Assembly: GCA_905233185.1 (NCBI GenBank)
Contig: CAJODB010000003.1
Location: 1-64,000, forward strand
Source: an uncultured Alphaproteobacteria bacterium
GTDB taxonomy: Bacteria; Pseudomonadota; Alphaproteobacteria; UBA3830
Length of the DNA stretch: 64,000 nt
Direction: 5' to 3'
This document shows, one piece after another, positions 44,505-53,816 of this stretch. The first letter of the stretch is position 1; each line of letters opens with the position of its first letter. A program made the position numbers and the translations under genes. The notes below the pieces were generated by a model, which saw only the letters and a list, made by a program, of their open reading frames with translations, had not been told where the DNA came from and made no database searches.

Positions 44505-45545
44505 TTATCCTCGTTTTTCCAGCATTATTTCGGCTTCGGATAATAACGTATCGATGATATCGGAAATGGAACGCTCTTCTTTTATAAGCCCAACAATTTG
44601 TCCAGCCATCATGGAACCTCGTTCTGTGTCGCCTTCTCGTGCAGCTCTGCGCAGTGCTCCTGCCCAAAAATGCTCAAGCATTAGACGACCTTCTTCAAGA
44701 GACACCTCTCCACGCTCAAATTTCCCTATAACCTCACGTTGACGAGCAATAAATTCCTCTGTTCCAACATTTTCAAGAACACGGACTGGTGCAATCGGAA
44801 ATTTTTTATGTAATTGAACAGGAGTAACGGCATCTCGTCCACTAGCTCGTAGAAATGCTCGTTTGAAATTCTCATGCGCAGTGGACTCTTTGCAACATGC
44901 GAAAACGCTTCCAAGTTGGCATCCTATAGCGCCAAGCAACAACATTCCCGCAAAAATTTCGCCACGCAAAATTCCTCCCGCGACAAAAATCGGGTATTCA
45001 GGTAAGTTAAGCAAAACGTCTTGAATAAGAACAAGTGTAGAGATAGGGCCAACATGACCACCAGCTTCGCTTCCTTCTAGAATTAATGCATCAATTCCGT
45101 TTTTAAAGAGACGTTTTGCGATAGAAAGCGCAGGAGCAAAGGACATTACTTGAATACCATACGAATGGATTTTTGAAATGACTTCTTTGTCAGGTACACC
45201 TCCCGCGATAATTATGTGCGATACTTTCTTTTCATGGCATACTTCGATAAGGTCGTGCAGTTTTGGATTCACGTATATTATATTTACGCCAAAATTGCGT
45301 GGTGTTTTTTGTTGAGTTGCCTCGATTTCCTTTCTAAGAAGGTCTCCATCCATCGCACCAGAAGCAAGTACGCCGAATATCCCCGCATTGGACATAGCAG
45401 ATACAAGAGTTGCATCAGAAATCCAGGTCATAGCACCACCAAGAATGGCATAATCAGAACCAAGAATATCGCATCCTCGTTTCATTAGATTCTGGATTTT
45501 CGGATATTTGATGTTTTTTTTGCTTTTTACATTATTATCTGTCAT
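44505..45545 (-). CDS. FMN-dependent 2-nitropropane dioxygenase family enzyme (FabK-like)
   Basis: A TIM-barrel flavoenzyme of 346 residues. The order GCDILGSDYAILGGAMTWIS, FGVNIIYVNP, LEGSEAGGHVGPI, FVAGGILRGE, and AGALRRAAREGD and SMMAGQIVGLI near the end matches enoyl-ACP reductase II (FabK) closely; the alternative is nitronate monooxygenase. FabK would complete fatty-acid elongation. ATG 45545 overlaps the lysC stop as ATGA, so it is coupled to lysC. Confidence 0.7.
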   Translation of the reverse strand: MTDNNVKSKKNIKYPKIQNLMKRGCDILGSDYAILGGAMTWISDATLVSAMSNAGIFGVLASGAMDGDLLRKEIEATQQKTPRNFGVNIIYVNPKLHDLIEVCHEKKVSHIIIAGGVPDKEVISKIHSYGIQVMSFAPALSIAKRLFKNGIDALILEGSEAGGHVGPISTLVLIQDVLLNLPEYPIFVAGGILRGEIFAGMLLLGAIGCQLGSVFACCKESTAHENFKRAFLRASGRDAVTPVQLHKKFPIAPVRVLENVGTEEFIARQREVIGKFERGEVSLEEGRLMLEHFWAGALRRAAREGDTERGSMMAGQIVGLIKEERSISDIIDTLLSEAEIMLEKRG

Positions 45546-46717
45546 TTGTTCAATCCACAATATTTATGTAATACAGAAATAGCTTCCAGTAACTGTTCAG
45601 TCGCAACGATTATATTGACTTTATGCGATGTTACTATACCGATAAATGAATCTATCTTATATTTTTTTAGCTCAGTAATAAAATTTTGACCGAAATCAAT
45701 ATTTAAACTCGATCCTACAACGCTTATTTTTGAAAGCGGTTTTCGTGAAAATTTATAGCGTGCATCAGATATTAAATTGCTCTCTCGAACAAGCGTAAGA
45801 GCGACTGACGCATGGCGCTTATCAAGCATTACGTTGATTTTTCCTCTATTTTCTGCAAAATCGCATTGGATAAAATTTTTTGCAAGAAGATCTTGAATAT
45901 CCTCTTTCAATGCGCCTTCTTTCAAAGATAATTGCATTTGTGATAGCGCAGGCGTAATAGCCATTCCACAAAAACGTTTTGATTTAGCCGTCGGCGATAT
46001 TATAGTTCCGGGAGCTTTTATAAAGCTGGAAGCAACACGGACAATGACTTTTTTCTCCATGGCGTAAAGAACAGATTGCTCTTGAAGGACTTTTGCGCCT
46101 TGTGAAGCCATTTCAAGCATTTCTGCATAGCATATCTCATCAATTCGTTGAGCTCCTGTATATAAGTTTGGATCTACGGTGTATACACCATCGACATCAG
46201 AGTATATTTCGCATAAATCGGCTTCTATGGCGGAGGAAACTGCAACAGCGGTAAGATCGGATCCGCCACGACCAAGTGTTGTAGTCTTTCCTTCTTGGCT
46301 TACTCCCTGAAATCCGCAAACAACGGGAACTATACCATTTGCAAGATCCTTATTAAGGTTAACGGGATTAACATTTTGAATAATAGCATGTCCGTAGTTA
46401 TTATTTGTAAAAATCGGTACCTGCCAAGATGCATATGATCGTGATTTTATGCCGACGTTCTCAAGTGCTATAGCGGTTAATCCTGCTGTCACAAGCTCGC
46501 CTGATGAAAGAACAGTATCATATTCGGGATGTCCTTCATTTGCTCCAAGAGAATTTACGCAATCGACGAATTTGTTTGTTACACCTGCCATTGCTGATAC
46601 AACGACAACAATATCTTTATGTTTCAACTTACTTTCAGCAACTATTTCAGCAACATTTTTGATTCTGTCCAGAGTTGCTACAGATGTTCCACCGAATTTT
46701 TGAACAATACGTGCCAT
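45542..46717 (-). CDS. lysC: Aspartate kinase
   Basis: Phosphorylates aspartate, first step to diaminopimelate, lysine, threonine and methionine. Seen are VQKFGGTSVATLDRI, TTLGRGGSDLTAVAVS, and two ACT domains in the last 150 residues for feedback control. Length 391 is standard. In a host-dependent bacterium it may mainly feed diaminopimelate for the cell wall. It lies between mipZ and the FabK-like gene on the minus strand. Confidence 0.95.
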   Translation of the reverse strand: MARIVQKFGGTSVATLDRIKNVAEIVAESKLKHKDIVVVVSAMAGVTNKFVDCVNSLGANEGHPEYDTVLSSGELVTAGLTAIALENVGIKSRSYASWQVPIFTNNNYGHAIIQNVNPVNLNKDLANGIVPVVCGFQGVSQEGKTTTLGRGGSDLTAVAVSSAIEADLCEIYSDVDGVYTVDPNLYTGAQRIDEICYAEMLEMASQGAKVLQEQSVLYAMEKKVIVRVASSFIKAPGTIISPTAKSKRFCGMAITPALSQMQLSLKEGALKEDIQDLLAKNFIQCDFAENRGKINVMLDKRHASVALTLVRESNLISDARYKFSRKPLSKISVVGSSLNIDFGQNFITELKKYKIDSFIGIVTSHKVNIIVATEQLLEAISVLHKYCGLNK

Positions 46718-46729
46718 AAAATTATTGCC

Positions 46730-47545
46730 TCATACGGCTGCTGCCAATAAATCTTGAGAAACAGGAATTCTCATTAATGTAATGAGTTCACGCAATTCTT
46801 GTCGAGCAGCAACGTGAGAAAGATTCATTGCATTGTCGGTATTCTTCAGATCGAGAAGAGTTGTACCAGATAAAAAAAGTTCCTTAAAAATCACACGTTC
46901 GCAGAAACCGTTTCCAAGTCTGAAACTAAGTCGCTTTGCAAGAGCTTCCAGAACAGCATTCACATCGCCCCTATTTTTTGTATACAGAGTAGAGAGACGA
47001 TTTTTAATAACTATCCAATCGAGAGGTTTCTCTCCTCTTTTCGCACGCTCTTTACGCTGATCCCACACCATTTCGGCATATATACTTGGGCGCAGATTCT
47101 TTATGTCACCGTCAGATATCTTTACAATGACATCTAAATCAACAAAGCTGTCATTTATCGGAGTTATAAGTGTATCCGCATAAGAATGGGCTAATTGTGA
47201 CAGAAAAGTATTATTTCCGGGAGTATCTATTACAATAAAGTTATTTCCCGAAAGCTCATTCATAGCATTTTCGAATGCGTAGCGTTCCGTTTGCTCTGTT
47301 TCAATTTTATTCTGTGCGTCACTTCTGGCAATTGATATGTGCTGAGGCAATTTTAGAGACGGATCACCACTTGCTGAGCGATTTCTATTCTCGAAATAGT
47401 GAGTAAACGTACCTTGTCTTGCGTCAATATCGATAGTTCCAACTTTACAACCCAAGTTTAGAAGATAAACAGCGGTATGCATTGCAATTGTGGATTTTCC
47501 CGTACCGCCTTTTTCGTTTCCGAAGACAATGACATATGGTTTCAT
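46730..47545 (-). CDS. mipZ: MipZ-like division-site ATPase (ParA family)
   Basis: Deviant Walker ATPase that positions the Z-ring in alphaproteobacteria. Walker A is GNEKGGTGKSTIAMHTAVYL, followed by GTIDIDARQGTFTHYFENR and VIDTPGNNTFLS. The TIDIDARQ and ENR patch is typical of MipZ rather than ParA. Length 271 fits. The gene lies twelve bases upstream of lysC on the minus strand. Confidence 0.87.
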   Translation of the reverse strand: MKPYVIVFGNEKGGTGKSTIAMHTAVYLLNLGCKVGTIDIDARQGTFTHYFENRNRSASGDPSLKLPQHISIARSDAQNKIETEQTERYAFENAMNELSGNNFIVIDTPGNNTFLSQLAHSYADTLITPINDSFVDLDVIVKISDGDIKNLRPSIYAEMVWDQRKERAKRGEKPLDWIVIKNRLSTLYTKNRGDVNAVLEALAKRLSFRLGNGFCERVIFKELFLSGTTLLDLKNTDNAMNLSHVAARQELRELITLMRIPVSQDLLAAAV

Positions 47546-47570
47546 ATTCTTATACCCTTCTATTATTCAG

Positions 47571-48395
47571 TCACTCAGTACTTATTCCCTGTTGAGAATT
47601 CTTTCTGTGTACAGCAATAGCTGCTATTATGACACCAATTGAGAGAACAGTCATCAAAATTGTAGCTAAAGCGTTTATTTCAGGGGATATACCGAAACGT
47701 AAACTGGAAAAGACTATCATAGGCAGGGTTGTTGCTCCAGGTCCTGCAACAAAGCTCGCAATAACAACGTCGTCAAGAGAAAGAGCAAAAGCAAGCAACC
47801 AGCCTAGAACAATACTCGGAAAAATCATCGGAAGAGTGATTACAAAAAAGACTTTAAGCGGTGATGCGCCAAGATCAAGTGCTGCTTCTTCTATAGATCG
47901 ATCAAAATCCTGTAATCGGGCCTGAACAAGCATTGTTACATATGAAAGAGTCAAGGTGATATGGGCAATTATGACCGTTGTAGTACCTCTTCCGGCAGGC
48001 CAACCGAAAATTTTCTCCATACCTACAAAAAGCATCAGTATAGATAATCCAAGCACAACCTCAGGCATAACCAACGGAGCAGTTACAGCACCTATAAAAA
48101 GCGATTTTCCGCGAAAACCATGAAATCTTGTAATAACAATAGCTGCGATGGTTCCTATTACAACTGAAACTGTAGCTGATATCGTTGCGACCTTAAGGCT
48201 CGTGAACGTTGCCCTCAAGATAATAGGGTCAGACAACAGAGCTTTATACCATTTTAAAGAAAATCCTGACCATACACTAACAAGCCGCGATTCATTGAAC
48301 GAATAAACAACAATGCAAATAAGCGGGAAGTACAAGAACATATATCCGAAGAATAAAATAACGTTTGGCCATTTGATTTTCATCTTACCGTACAT
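47571..48395 (-). CDS. potC: Polyamine ABC transporter permease (PotC-like)
   Basis: One of two membrane subunits of a spermidine/putrescine importer. Six hydrophobic segments are present, with the ATPase-contact loop EAALDLGASPLKVFFVITLP. Length is 274, normal for PotC/PotI. The start overlaps the end of potB; it may be ATG 48395 or ATG 48383. No ATP-binding or substrate-binding subunit lies in the window. Confidence 0.87.
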   Translation of the reverse strand: MYGKMKIKWPNVILFFGYMFLYFPLICIVVYSFNESRLVSVWSGFSLKWYKALLSDPIILRATFTSLKVATISATVSVVIGTIAAIVITRFHGFRGKSLFIGAVTAPLVMPEVVLGLSILMLFVGMEKIFGWPAGRGTTTVIIAHITLTLSYVTMLVQARLQDFDRSIEEAALDLGASPLKVFFVITLPMIFPSIVLGWLLAFALSLDDVVIASFVAGPGATTLPMIVFSSLRFGISPEINALATILMTVLSIGVIIAAIAVHRKNSQQGISTE

Positions 48396-49323
48396 CCCTT
48401 AAAAGTCTGATTTCTTTACGTCTTTGCGCGAGGACGATCGGAAATACAACAAACATCAGTAAAATTATCGACAATGCAGCAGCTGTAGGCCATGAAAGAT
48501 TACCGAAAAACTCATTCCAAACTAATCGTCCAATTGTGAGAGTCTGTGCACCTCCCAAAAGTTCAGGGATAACGAATTCTCCGATTGCCGGAACAAAAAC
48601 CAAAGCGGAACCTGCGTATATTCCGGGCATCGCAAGCGGAACAACAATAGAAAAAAATGCTGTCATGGGAGAACTGCCTAAATCATAGGCTGCTTCGATA
48701 AGTGTGTAATCGATTTTTTCTATTGCGCTGTAAAGTGGAAATATCATAAACGGCAGATATGCGTAAATAATGCCTATACATGCCGCATAAGAGTTGTTCA
48801 TCAACTGCAATGGTGCGTCTATCAGATGAAACTTCATTAGGAAACTGTTAATAAATCCGCTTGGGCTAAGCAGCATAAGCCACGCATATACTCTTATTAG
48901 AAACGAGGTCCAGAACGGCAAAATTACCAACGTTAGCAACATTGCTCGTACTTTCGGCGATGATCTTACTATTGCCAGTGCCATAGGGAATCCGATTAGC
49001 AAGCAACATATTGTAGATGCTCCTGCGATCAGTACTGATGTTGCAAAACCGCGCATATACATTTCGTTACTGAGTAAACTCATATAGTTGCCTAAATTAA
49101 GACGGATTTGCAGTACATTTCCGGAAATCCAATCGACCAAACTTGTATATGGCGGAGATGATATGACGCTGTCGGACAGGCTGATTTTCAGCAAAATAAA
49201 ACAAGGGCAAAGAAAAAAAACAATAATCCACGCTGATGGTAAAGAGATCAGGAAGTTTCTTCCCGTAATCTTTTTTGCTAAGTTCGTAAGACGATAAATT
49301 ATTAACTCTTCTATCCTATACAT
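48385..49323 (-). CDS. potB: Polyamine ABC transporter permease (PotB-like)
   Basis: The partner permease to potC. The first third holds VIFFLCPCFILLKIS-like membrane segments and the loop EAAYDLGSSPMTAFFSIVVP is the ATPase-contact motif. Length 312 is normal for PotB/PotH. It ends inside potC, a coupled pair. The start codon ATG 49323 has a weak ribosome-binding site. Confidence 0.87.
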   Translation of the reverse strand: MYRIEELIIYRLTNLAKKITGRNFLISLPSAWIIVFFLCPCFILLKISLSDSVISSPPYTSLVDWISGNVLQIRLNLGNYMSLLSNEMYMRGFATSVLIAGASTICCLLIGFPMALAIVRSSPKVRAMLLTLVILPFWTSFLIRVYAWLMLLSPSGFINSFLMKFHLIDAPLQLMNNSYAACIGIIYAYLPFMIFPLYSAIEKIDYTLIEAAYDLGSSPMTAFFSIVVPLAMPGIYAGSALVFVPAIGEFVIPELLGGAQTLTIGRLVWNEFFGNLSWPTAAALSIILLMFVVFPIVLAQRRKEIRLLRDVR

Positions 49324-49422
49324 TTCAAATCACGTATAATTAAATATCGACATAGTTTTATATTTTATTGCACGGAAACAACCTATCAAGTTATTTTCGC
49401 GTTATCAATGGGATTTTATTGA

Positions 49423-50208
49423 ATGATTGAAATTCGTTCTAATGATTTTAATATAGCGCAAATAGCCGATTCCGGGCAATGCTTTCGCATTTTTGAGCAA
49501 TCCAATGGAGTATGGGAAACTATCGCGTTTGGTAAAAGCCTGAAAATCTATGTAAAAGACGACAATACACATATTTTTGAATGTGATAGCAATGAATATA
49601 ATGAACTTTGGCGTAATTATTTCGATATGCAACGCAATTACGGGGAAATAAAAGCGAGAATACGAGCTGTTGGCGATATATATCTTACAAATGCGGTCGA
49701 TTTTGGCTATGGAATGCGGATTCTAAACCAAGATTTATGGGAAGTTATCATTAGTTTTATAATTTCTCAGCAAAATAATATTCCGCGTATAAGAGGTATC
49801 ATAAAAAGACTGTGTGCGCCTTATGGATTGCGCTTTCCGACACCACAAGAGTTGGCGCTTTTCAGCGAAGATGATCTTATAAAAATAGGATTGGGATATC
49901 GTGCAAAATATGTACGAAATATCGCGATTGCGGCAACTGAAGGTCGTTTAAGTTTCGATGATTTACGAAAAATGACATACTACGATGCTGTTGCTTATCT
50001 AAAAAAATTCGATGGAATTGGAGAAAAAGTTGCAAACTGTATAGCCCTTTTCGGTCTGCGAAAACTTGATGCTTTTCCCATCGATGTTTGGATAAAACGA
50101 ATCTTGCAGCAACAGTACGGAGGAACATTTGATACTGCTAAATTTCCCGGATACGCAGGTCTTGTTCAACAGTATATGTTTTATTACGAAAGATTTCGTG
50201 GGAAATGA
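49423..50208 (+). CDS. ogg: 8-oxoguanine DNA glycosylase/AP lyase (Ogg-type)
   Basis: Removes 8-oxoguanine from DNA. The N-terminal OGG domain has FNIAQIADSGQCFRIFEQ, followed by ISFIISQQNNIPRIRGII. The helix-hairpin-helix ends GIGEKVANCIALFGL with the catalytic Lys, and DAFPIDVWIKRIL holds the catalytic Asp. Length is 261. This type is known from archaea, eukaryotes and some Firmicutes; alphaproteobacteria usually rely on MutM (Fpg). It lies divergent to potB and may be acquired. Confidence 0.85.
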   Translation: MIEIRSNDFNIAQIADSGQCFRIFEQSNGVWETIAFGKSLKIYVKDDNTHIFECDSNEYNELWRNYFDMQRNYGEIKARIRAVGDIYLTNAVDFGYGMRILNQDLWEVIISFIISQQNNIPRIRGIIKRLCAPYGLRFPTPQELALFSEDDLIKIGLGYRAKYVRNIAIAATEGRLSFDDLRKMTYYDAVAYLKKFDGIGEKVANCIALFGLRKLDAFPIDVWIKRILQQQYGGTFDTAKFPGYAGLVQQYMFYYERFRGK

Positions 50209-50311
50209 AATAAAAGTTTTTCACTTCCTAATCTTTTTTAAGGCATTGGAAAACTACCTATTTACATCATTAATTCTGATGCCGTAAAAACATCTTTTCC
50301 TCTATTAGCTC

Positions 50312-50389
50312 TCTTGCAAAAGTCATTTTCGTGAATTTTTGCCTCTGATAATCAGCGTCTTCCAAGTGCTATTTTCGACTTTCGCAAGA
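50312..50389 (-). repeat. Dispersed palindromic element, copy C
   Basis: The clearest copy of the element: ends CTCTTGCAAAAGTC and GACTTTCGCAAGATC are near-exact inverted repeats about 78 bases apart. The core is TGATTATCAG, with GGAAGACGC next to it on the minus strand. It lies between ogg and the convergent secreted-protein gene. Copies A and C agree over most of their length. Confidence 0.7.
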
Positions 50390-50419
50390 TCTCTATTCTG
50401 TTATTATTATCCTTCTCCT

Positions 50420-52423
50420 TCAGTCGCTTTTTTTCTCTTTTTCCTTTTTCTCTTTTGTTTTTACTTCTGGTGTATAGATAAATCCCCATTCCTTCTTTTT
50501 CTCCAGTACTGATCGATCGTATAGATCTACGATTTGAGAATCAGTCGGATGCATTATATCAGTACGGAATTTCGGGAGAATCGGAGCCAGCACTTCTATT
50601 GTGCGAGTATATTGTTTATCTTCAAACAAGCATTTCGCAAAATTCAATCTGATGATCTCTTGTTGTGCAAATGTACATGTTCGGAATAGGTATTTAAAGT
50701 CTTCTGAAATTGATCGTTCTGTCATTTGAAAATAGGCGGGATCACAAGATACAAACAAAGCATTTAAGTAATTGAACAAAACTATGCTCATTTGCCTTTT
50801 TGATAGGGTAGTATGTCCTTCTCTTCTTATAAGCCCTTCTAATACTTTTGTGGCAATTCTGGCGTGATACATATCTTCTTCTGATGCATATTCTTGAGGC
50901 CTTCCCATTAGAATGCTTCTCAGAATGCCATAATTTAACATAACTTCATCTTTGCGCTTTACATACTGCTTTACGCTGAGTTGACCAGTTCTATTGTTAA
51001 ACAGTAATCCCAATTCATTTGCAAATTTACGTACTTTCTGAATATCATTAAAGTTTAAGTGTCTAATTGATGCCAAAATGCCGTCTATATTAAGAACAAC
51101 CCAATTTCTGACTCTGTAAACATCCATAAATGCTTGGTCTTGTATAACGGCTCCTCTCATATCGCAGTGTTGGTGAATATAATCGTAAAAATTCATAGGA
51201 ACAGGTGGTAAAAGCCTTCTTGCTTCAATAGATAGTTGATTTAGTGCGCTATAATACATAAATATTGCGTCAAGCATTAAGGGGTTACTTTTATTCGATT
51301 CAAGAACAGAGCGCCCCGCAGCAGTTATAAAGAAATACTTCAAAGCATATGCTTCGTCAAAGAGAAATATACATTCTTCCGTGTATCTCATCAGCCATTT
51401 TATTTGTTCTCCAGCTGGAAGAAGTTTGAAGTACTTCTGGCCATAATTTGTTGTGGCGTAATATTCTATTTCTTCATGCATGGCAGGCCTACTAAAATTC
51501 TTTAATGCTCTGAAAAAACAAGAAAGAGCAGCTCCTTTCCATGATTCTGATAGCATATCGAATGGTTTTTCCCACTCTTCTTCATCGAAAAGCTCACTAA
51601 ATACATTTGCAGCTAATATACTGCTTGCTTTTGATTGTTGTTTTTCTGTCTCTAGAGCGTATTCGGGCAAACGAGCGCTTAAGCTTAATGCGATGCCGAA
51701 AGAAGACATAGCAATAGCTTGTTGCTGAGGAGATAGCATGTTTTTTTTCATTCTTTCGCTTTTTTCATTGAATAGAGTTTTCAATACGAGTATAGCAAGT
51801 CTTGCATTGCTTCCATCGTCATCTCCATAAGGATCGTACAAAGCAATTTGAGTCAGTATAAAACCATACGTACTTGTAGCCAGCTGTTTTTGAAAATCGT
51901 TGAGTAAAACATTTTCCCGTAAAAGACCGGTAGATCGTACAAACAGCGGACTTATGGCTTCTTTTGCGTCTCCTAAACGACCGTTTCTTAAAAAGCGCAA
52001 TGCGGAATTCAGTCTCTTGTTGTCATCTGTGTAGATAGCTTGCGCCCATTCTATTGCTCTTGGAGATGAAGCATTTTCCGGCTGAGAAAATCGTGATGAA
52101 GCGCGAGAATGACGACGCGAAATATATGGGCTGGCTATTGCTTTCGGAGTTGCTGAAATACCTACTTCAACAGAAATAGCTGAAGAAGGAGGAAAAGGCC
52201 TATCGTCAGACATATCAGATACGGAAGAAGGTAGGGAGTCCAAATGAGAAGATTGCGGAGTGACTTTTTTGAATAAACTAAACGTAGTTGGACTTATGCT
52301 CGTGTGTGGAGATGTTTTTTCTTCCGCATTTTGAGATAAGGGATGCGGACTGGAAGCCTCTGCGAAGAACGTGGCATAGCTTATTGCGAACAAAGTTAAT
52401 CCGATTAGTGATTTACGTAACAT
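50420..52423 (-). CDS. Secreted helical-repeat protein, paralogue of the 61672 gene
   Basis: A 667-residue secreted protein. The signal peptide is SLIGLTLFAISYATFFAEA. Residues 20-120 are Ser/Pro-rich. The rest holds about seven helical repeats of the kind 'a.....Y..AL...r..eA..vL..lF' (for example QLATSTYGFILTQ, AIAMSSFGIALSLS, DIFMYY-like SALNQ). Near the end it has RTIEVLAPILPKF, which resembles TIEVLAPLFDG of the 729-residue protein. The two therefore look like paralogues. The fold would be an alpha-solenoid like TPR or Sel1. The ATG follows GGAGAG. Function unknown. Confidence 0.55.
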   Translation of the reverse strand: MLRKSLIGLTLFAISYATFFAEASSPHPLSQNAEEKTSPHTSISPTTFSLFKKVTPQSSHLDSLPSSVSDMSDDRPFPPSSAISVEVGISATPKAIASPYISRRHSRASSRFSQPENASSPRAIEWAQAIYTDDNKRLNSALRFLRNGRLGDAKEAISPLFVRSTGLLRENVLLNDFQKQLATSTYGFILTQIALYDPYGDDDGSNARLAILVLKTLFNEKSERMKKNMLSPQQQAIAMSSFGIALSLSARLPEYALETEKQQSKASSILAANVFSELFDEEEWEKPFDMLSESWKGAALSCFFRALKNFSRPAMHEEIEYYATTNYGQKYFKLLPAGEQIKWLMRYTEECIFLFDEAYALKYFFITAAGRSVLESNKSNPLMLDAIFMYYSALNQLSIEARRLLPPVPMNFYDYIHQHCDMRGAVIQDQAFMDVYRVRNWVVLNIDGILASIRHLNFNDIQKVRKFANELGLLFNNRTGQLSVKQYVKRKDEVMLNYGILRSILMGRPQEYASEEDMYHARIATKVLEGLIRREGHTTLSKRQMSIVLFNYLNALFVSCDPAYFQMTERSISEDFKYLFRTCTFAQQEIIRLNFAKCLFEDKQYTRTIEVLAPILPKFRTDIMHPTDSQIVDLYDRSVLEKKKEWGFIYTPEVKTKEKKEKEKKSD

Positions 52424-52785
52424 TGTTTCTCTCCATTTGACATTACAAAACTAATTTTAACTACATTTGCATACAAAAAGTAAATAAATAATTAATTTTT
52501 TAATAAATTTTTAAGAAAGATTAATGTTTTTTATGATGATAAGACGCGAACAAGGATGTTTATGCTTACTTTTGATGATTATTTCCAATACCTTTGTTCT
52601 CTGGGAAATGGCTTATATCATTTTTTTAATGGCGTTCTATGTGTTTTTTCATTTCATTAATAAGTAGCCAATCTCTGGTCAATTTGAGGCAGTGTAGAAG
52701 TTGTAAGGGACCAGTTGTGGATAAATCAATATAAAAAAAGGAGAGGCCAATAAGTCCTCTCCTTTACAAGAGCAAAAACTAACAA
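52424..52785 (-). other. Intergenic region, 362 bases
   Basis: No gene of usual size. A 32-codon frame (52562-52660, plus strand) follows AAGGA by five bases and is rich in Phe and Tyr, but it has no supporting homology. The strong terminator at 52733-52765 belongs to the outer-membrane protein gene. The rest is AT-rich. Confidence 0.4.
52733..52765 (-). terminator. Strong intrinsic terminator after the outer-membrane protein gene
   Basis: On the minus strand AAAGGAGAGG pairs perfectly with CCTCTCCTTT across a 9-base loop, then TTTTAT. It lies just past the stop codon at 52786. Confidence 0.88.
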
Positions 52786-53724
52786 CTAAAAGTTATATGT
52801 CGCAAATACACGGATGTTATATCCACGATTTCTGACTTTTGTATCCATTTCGTGAGACCAATCATAATTGGCGGGTGTACCAGAGATTATTCCAAAATCA
52901 CCATTATGCGATCCATTTAAACTACCTTTTTTATTTACTTCAAAAACGTAGCCAACTTCGGTACATACTGTCATATTCTCAGTAACTGCTTTTTTTGCAC
53001 CAACACCGACTAGTGGAGCAAACGAGCCAAGTTTTACATCTCCATTATCGCTGAGCAATTTTGCTCTGGAATAGGTTACACCACCTTTTAAGTAAAGAAG
53101 AGCATCGATTGTTTCAAAATAACGTCCCAACATAACTTCAAAATATGGTCTAAAGCCTTTTGATTCTAATTTTATGGTTCCAAAACCATCTTTTGAAATT
53201 TCTGTATCCTTATTGCCTGATATATCCAAAGCTATTTGAGCACCATAATATAGGTTACCATCAAAATCACCCCATCCTGCTACAAGCAACGCACCAAGTT
53301 TATTTAATTTATTTTGGGCGATACCATTATTCAGGGAACCTATGGTATCTATTTGAGATACATGGTTACCAGTCGAACCGGGAAGATAAGTAACAGACCC
53401 ACTAGTATACATTCCAGCACTAGCTGCTGTCGCTTTCACAGTAGCGTCCGATCTTAATAGGCCCAAATCAATATCGTGCCCACTGATTCTCTGGTGATAT
53501 CCTGTCTCATCCGCAGTTGTCTTGTATCCGCCTTGAGCAAGACCGAGACCGATGAACCATCCGCGCATCGCTGCTTTGGATGCTGCAACGTCCTTGTCTG
53601 CGGCATCAGAAGCTGCAGCTGTTTCGGTTTCCGTTGCACCGTAGTTATATGTTGTTACGGTAGCAGCATTCGCTAATGGCATAAACGCCGCTCCAAACAA
53701 ACATAAGCTAATTATTTTCTTCAT
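52786..53724 (-). CDS. Outer-membrane beta-barrel protein
   Basis: A 312-residue exported protein with a signal ending LPLANAA-like (FGAAFMPLANA). The mature part alternates short strands with turns, has GWFIGLGLAQGGY near its start and GYNIRVFATYNF at the end. A final Phe is the usual Bam-recognition mark of an outer-membrane barrel. Residues 21-50 are Ala/Thr-rich. It is not further assigned; it resembles small surface antigens of Rickettsiales and Holosporales in architecture only. The ATG follows GAGG. It has its own promoter, a G9 tract upstream and a strong terminator, so it is probably a highly expressed and switchable surface protein. Confidence 0.75.
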   Translation of the reverse strand: MKKIISLCLFGAAFMPLANAATVTTYNYGATETETAAASDAADKDVAASKAAMRGWFIGLGLAQGGYKTTADETGYHQRISGHDIDLGLLRSDATVKATAASAGMYTSGSVTYLPGSTGNHVSQIDTIGSLNNGIAQNKLNKLGALLVAGWGDFDGNLYYGAQIALDISGNKDTEISKDGFGTIKLESKGFRPYFEVMLGRYFETIDALLYLKGGVTYSRAKLLSDNGDVKLGSFAPLVGVGAKKAVTENMTVCTEVGYVFEVNKKGSLNGSHNGDFGIISGTPANYDWSHEMDTKVRNRGYNIRVFATYNF

Positions 53725-53756
53725 AATAAACCTCGTAAATATTAAACTCTGATTGC

Positions 53757-53784
53757 ATTCTAGCAGCTATTTTCTTTCAATCAA
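53757..53784 (-). promoter_or_regulatory. Promoter of the outer-membrane protein gene
   Basis: Minus-strand TTGATT (53784-53779) and TAGAAT (53762-53757) are 16 bases apart, about 33 bases before the start codon. The -10 is close to consensus. Confidence 0.55.
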
Positions 53785-53807
53785 GTTAAAATAACAATTA
53801 TGAGATT

Positions 53808-53816
53808 CCCCCCCCC
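53808..53816 (-). repeat. Poly-G tract (9 G) upstream of the outer-membrane protein promoter
   Basis: Nine consecutive C on the plus strand, so nine G on the minus strand, preceded by TTGC. The tract ends 23 bases upstream of the -35 box, a place where length changes can alter promoter strength. The gap from 53725 to 54107 otherwise shows nothing recognisable. Confidence 0.85.

Noticed and set aside
52562..52660. A 32-residue Phe/Tyr-rich frame after AAGGA
   Set aside because: No hairpin or gene follows at leader distance and nothing is recognised; one ribosome-binding-like site alone is weak evidence.
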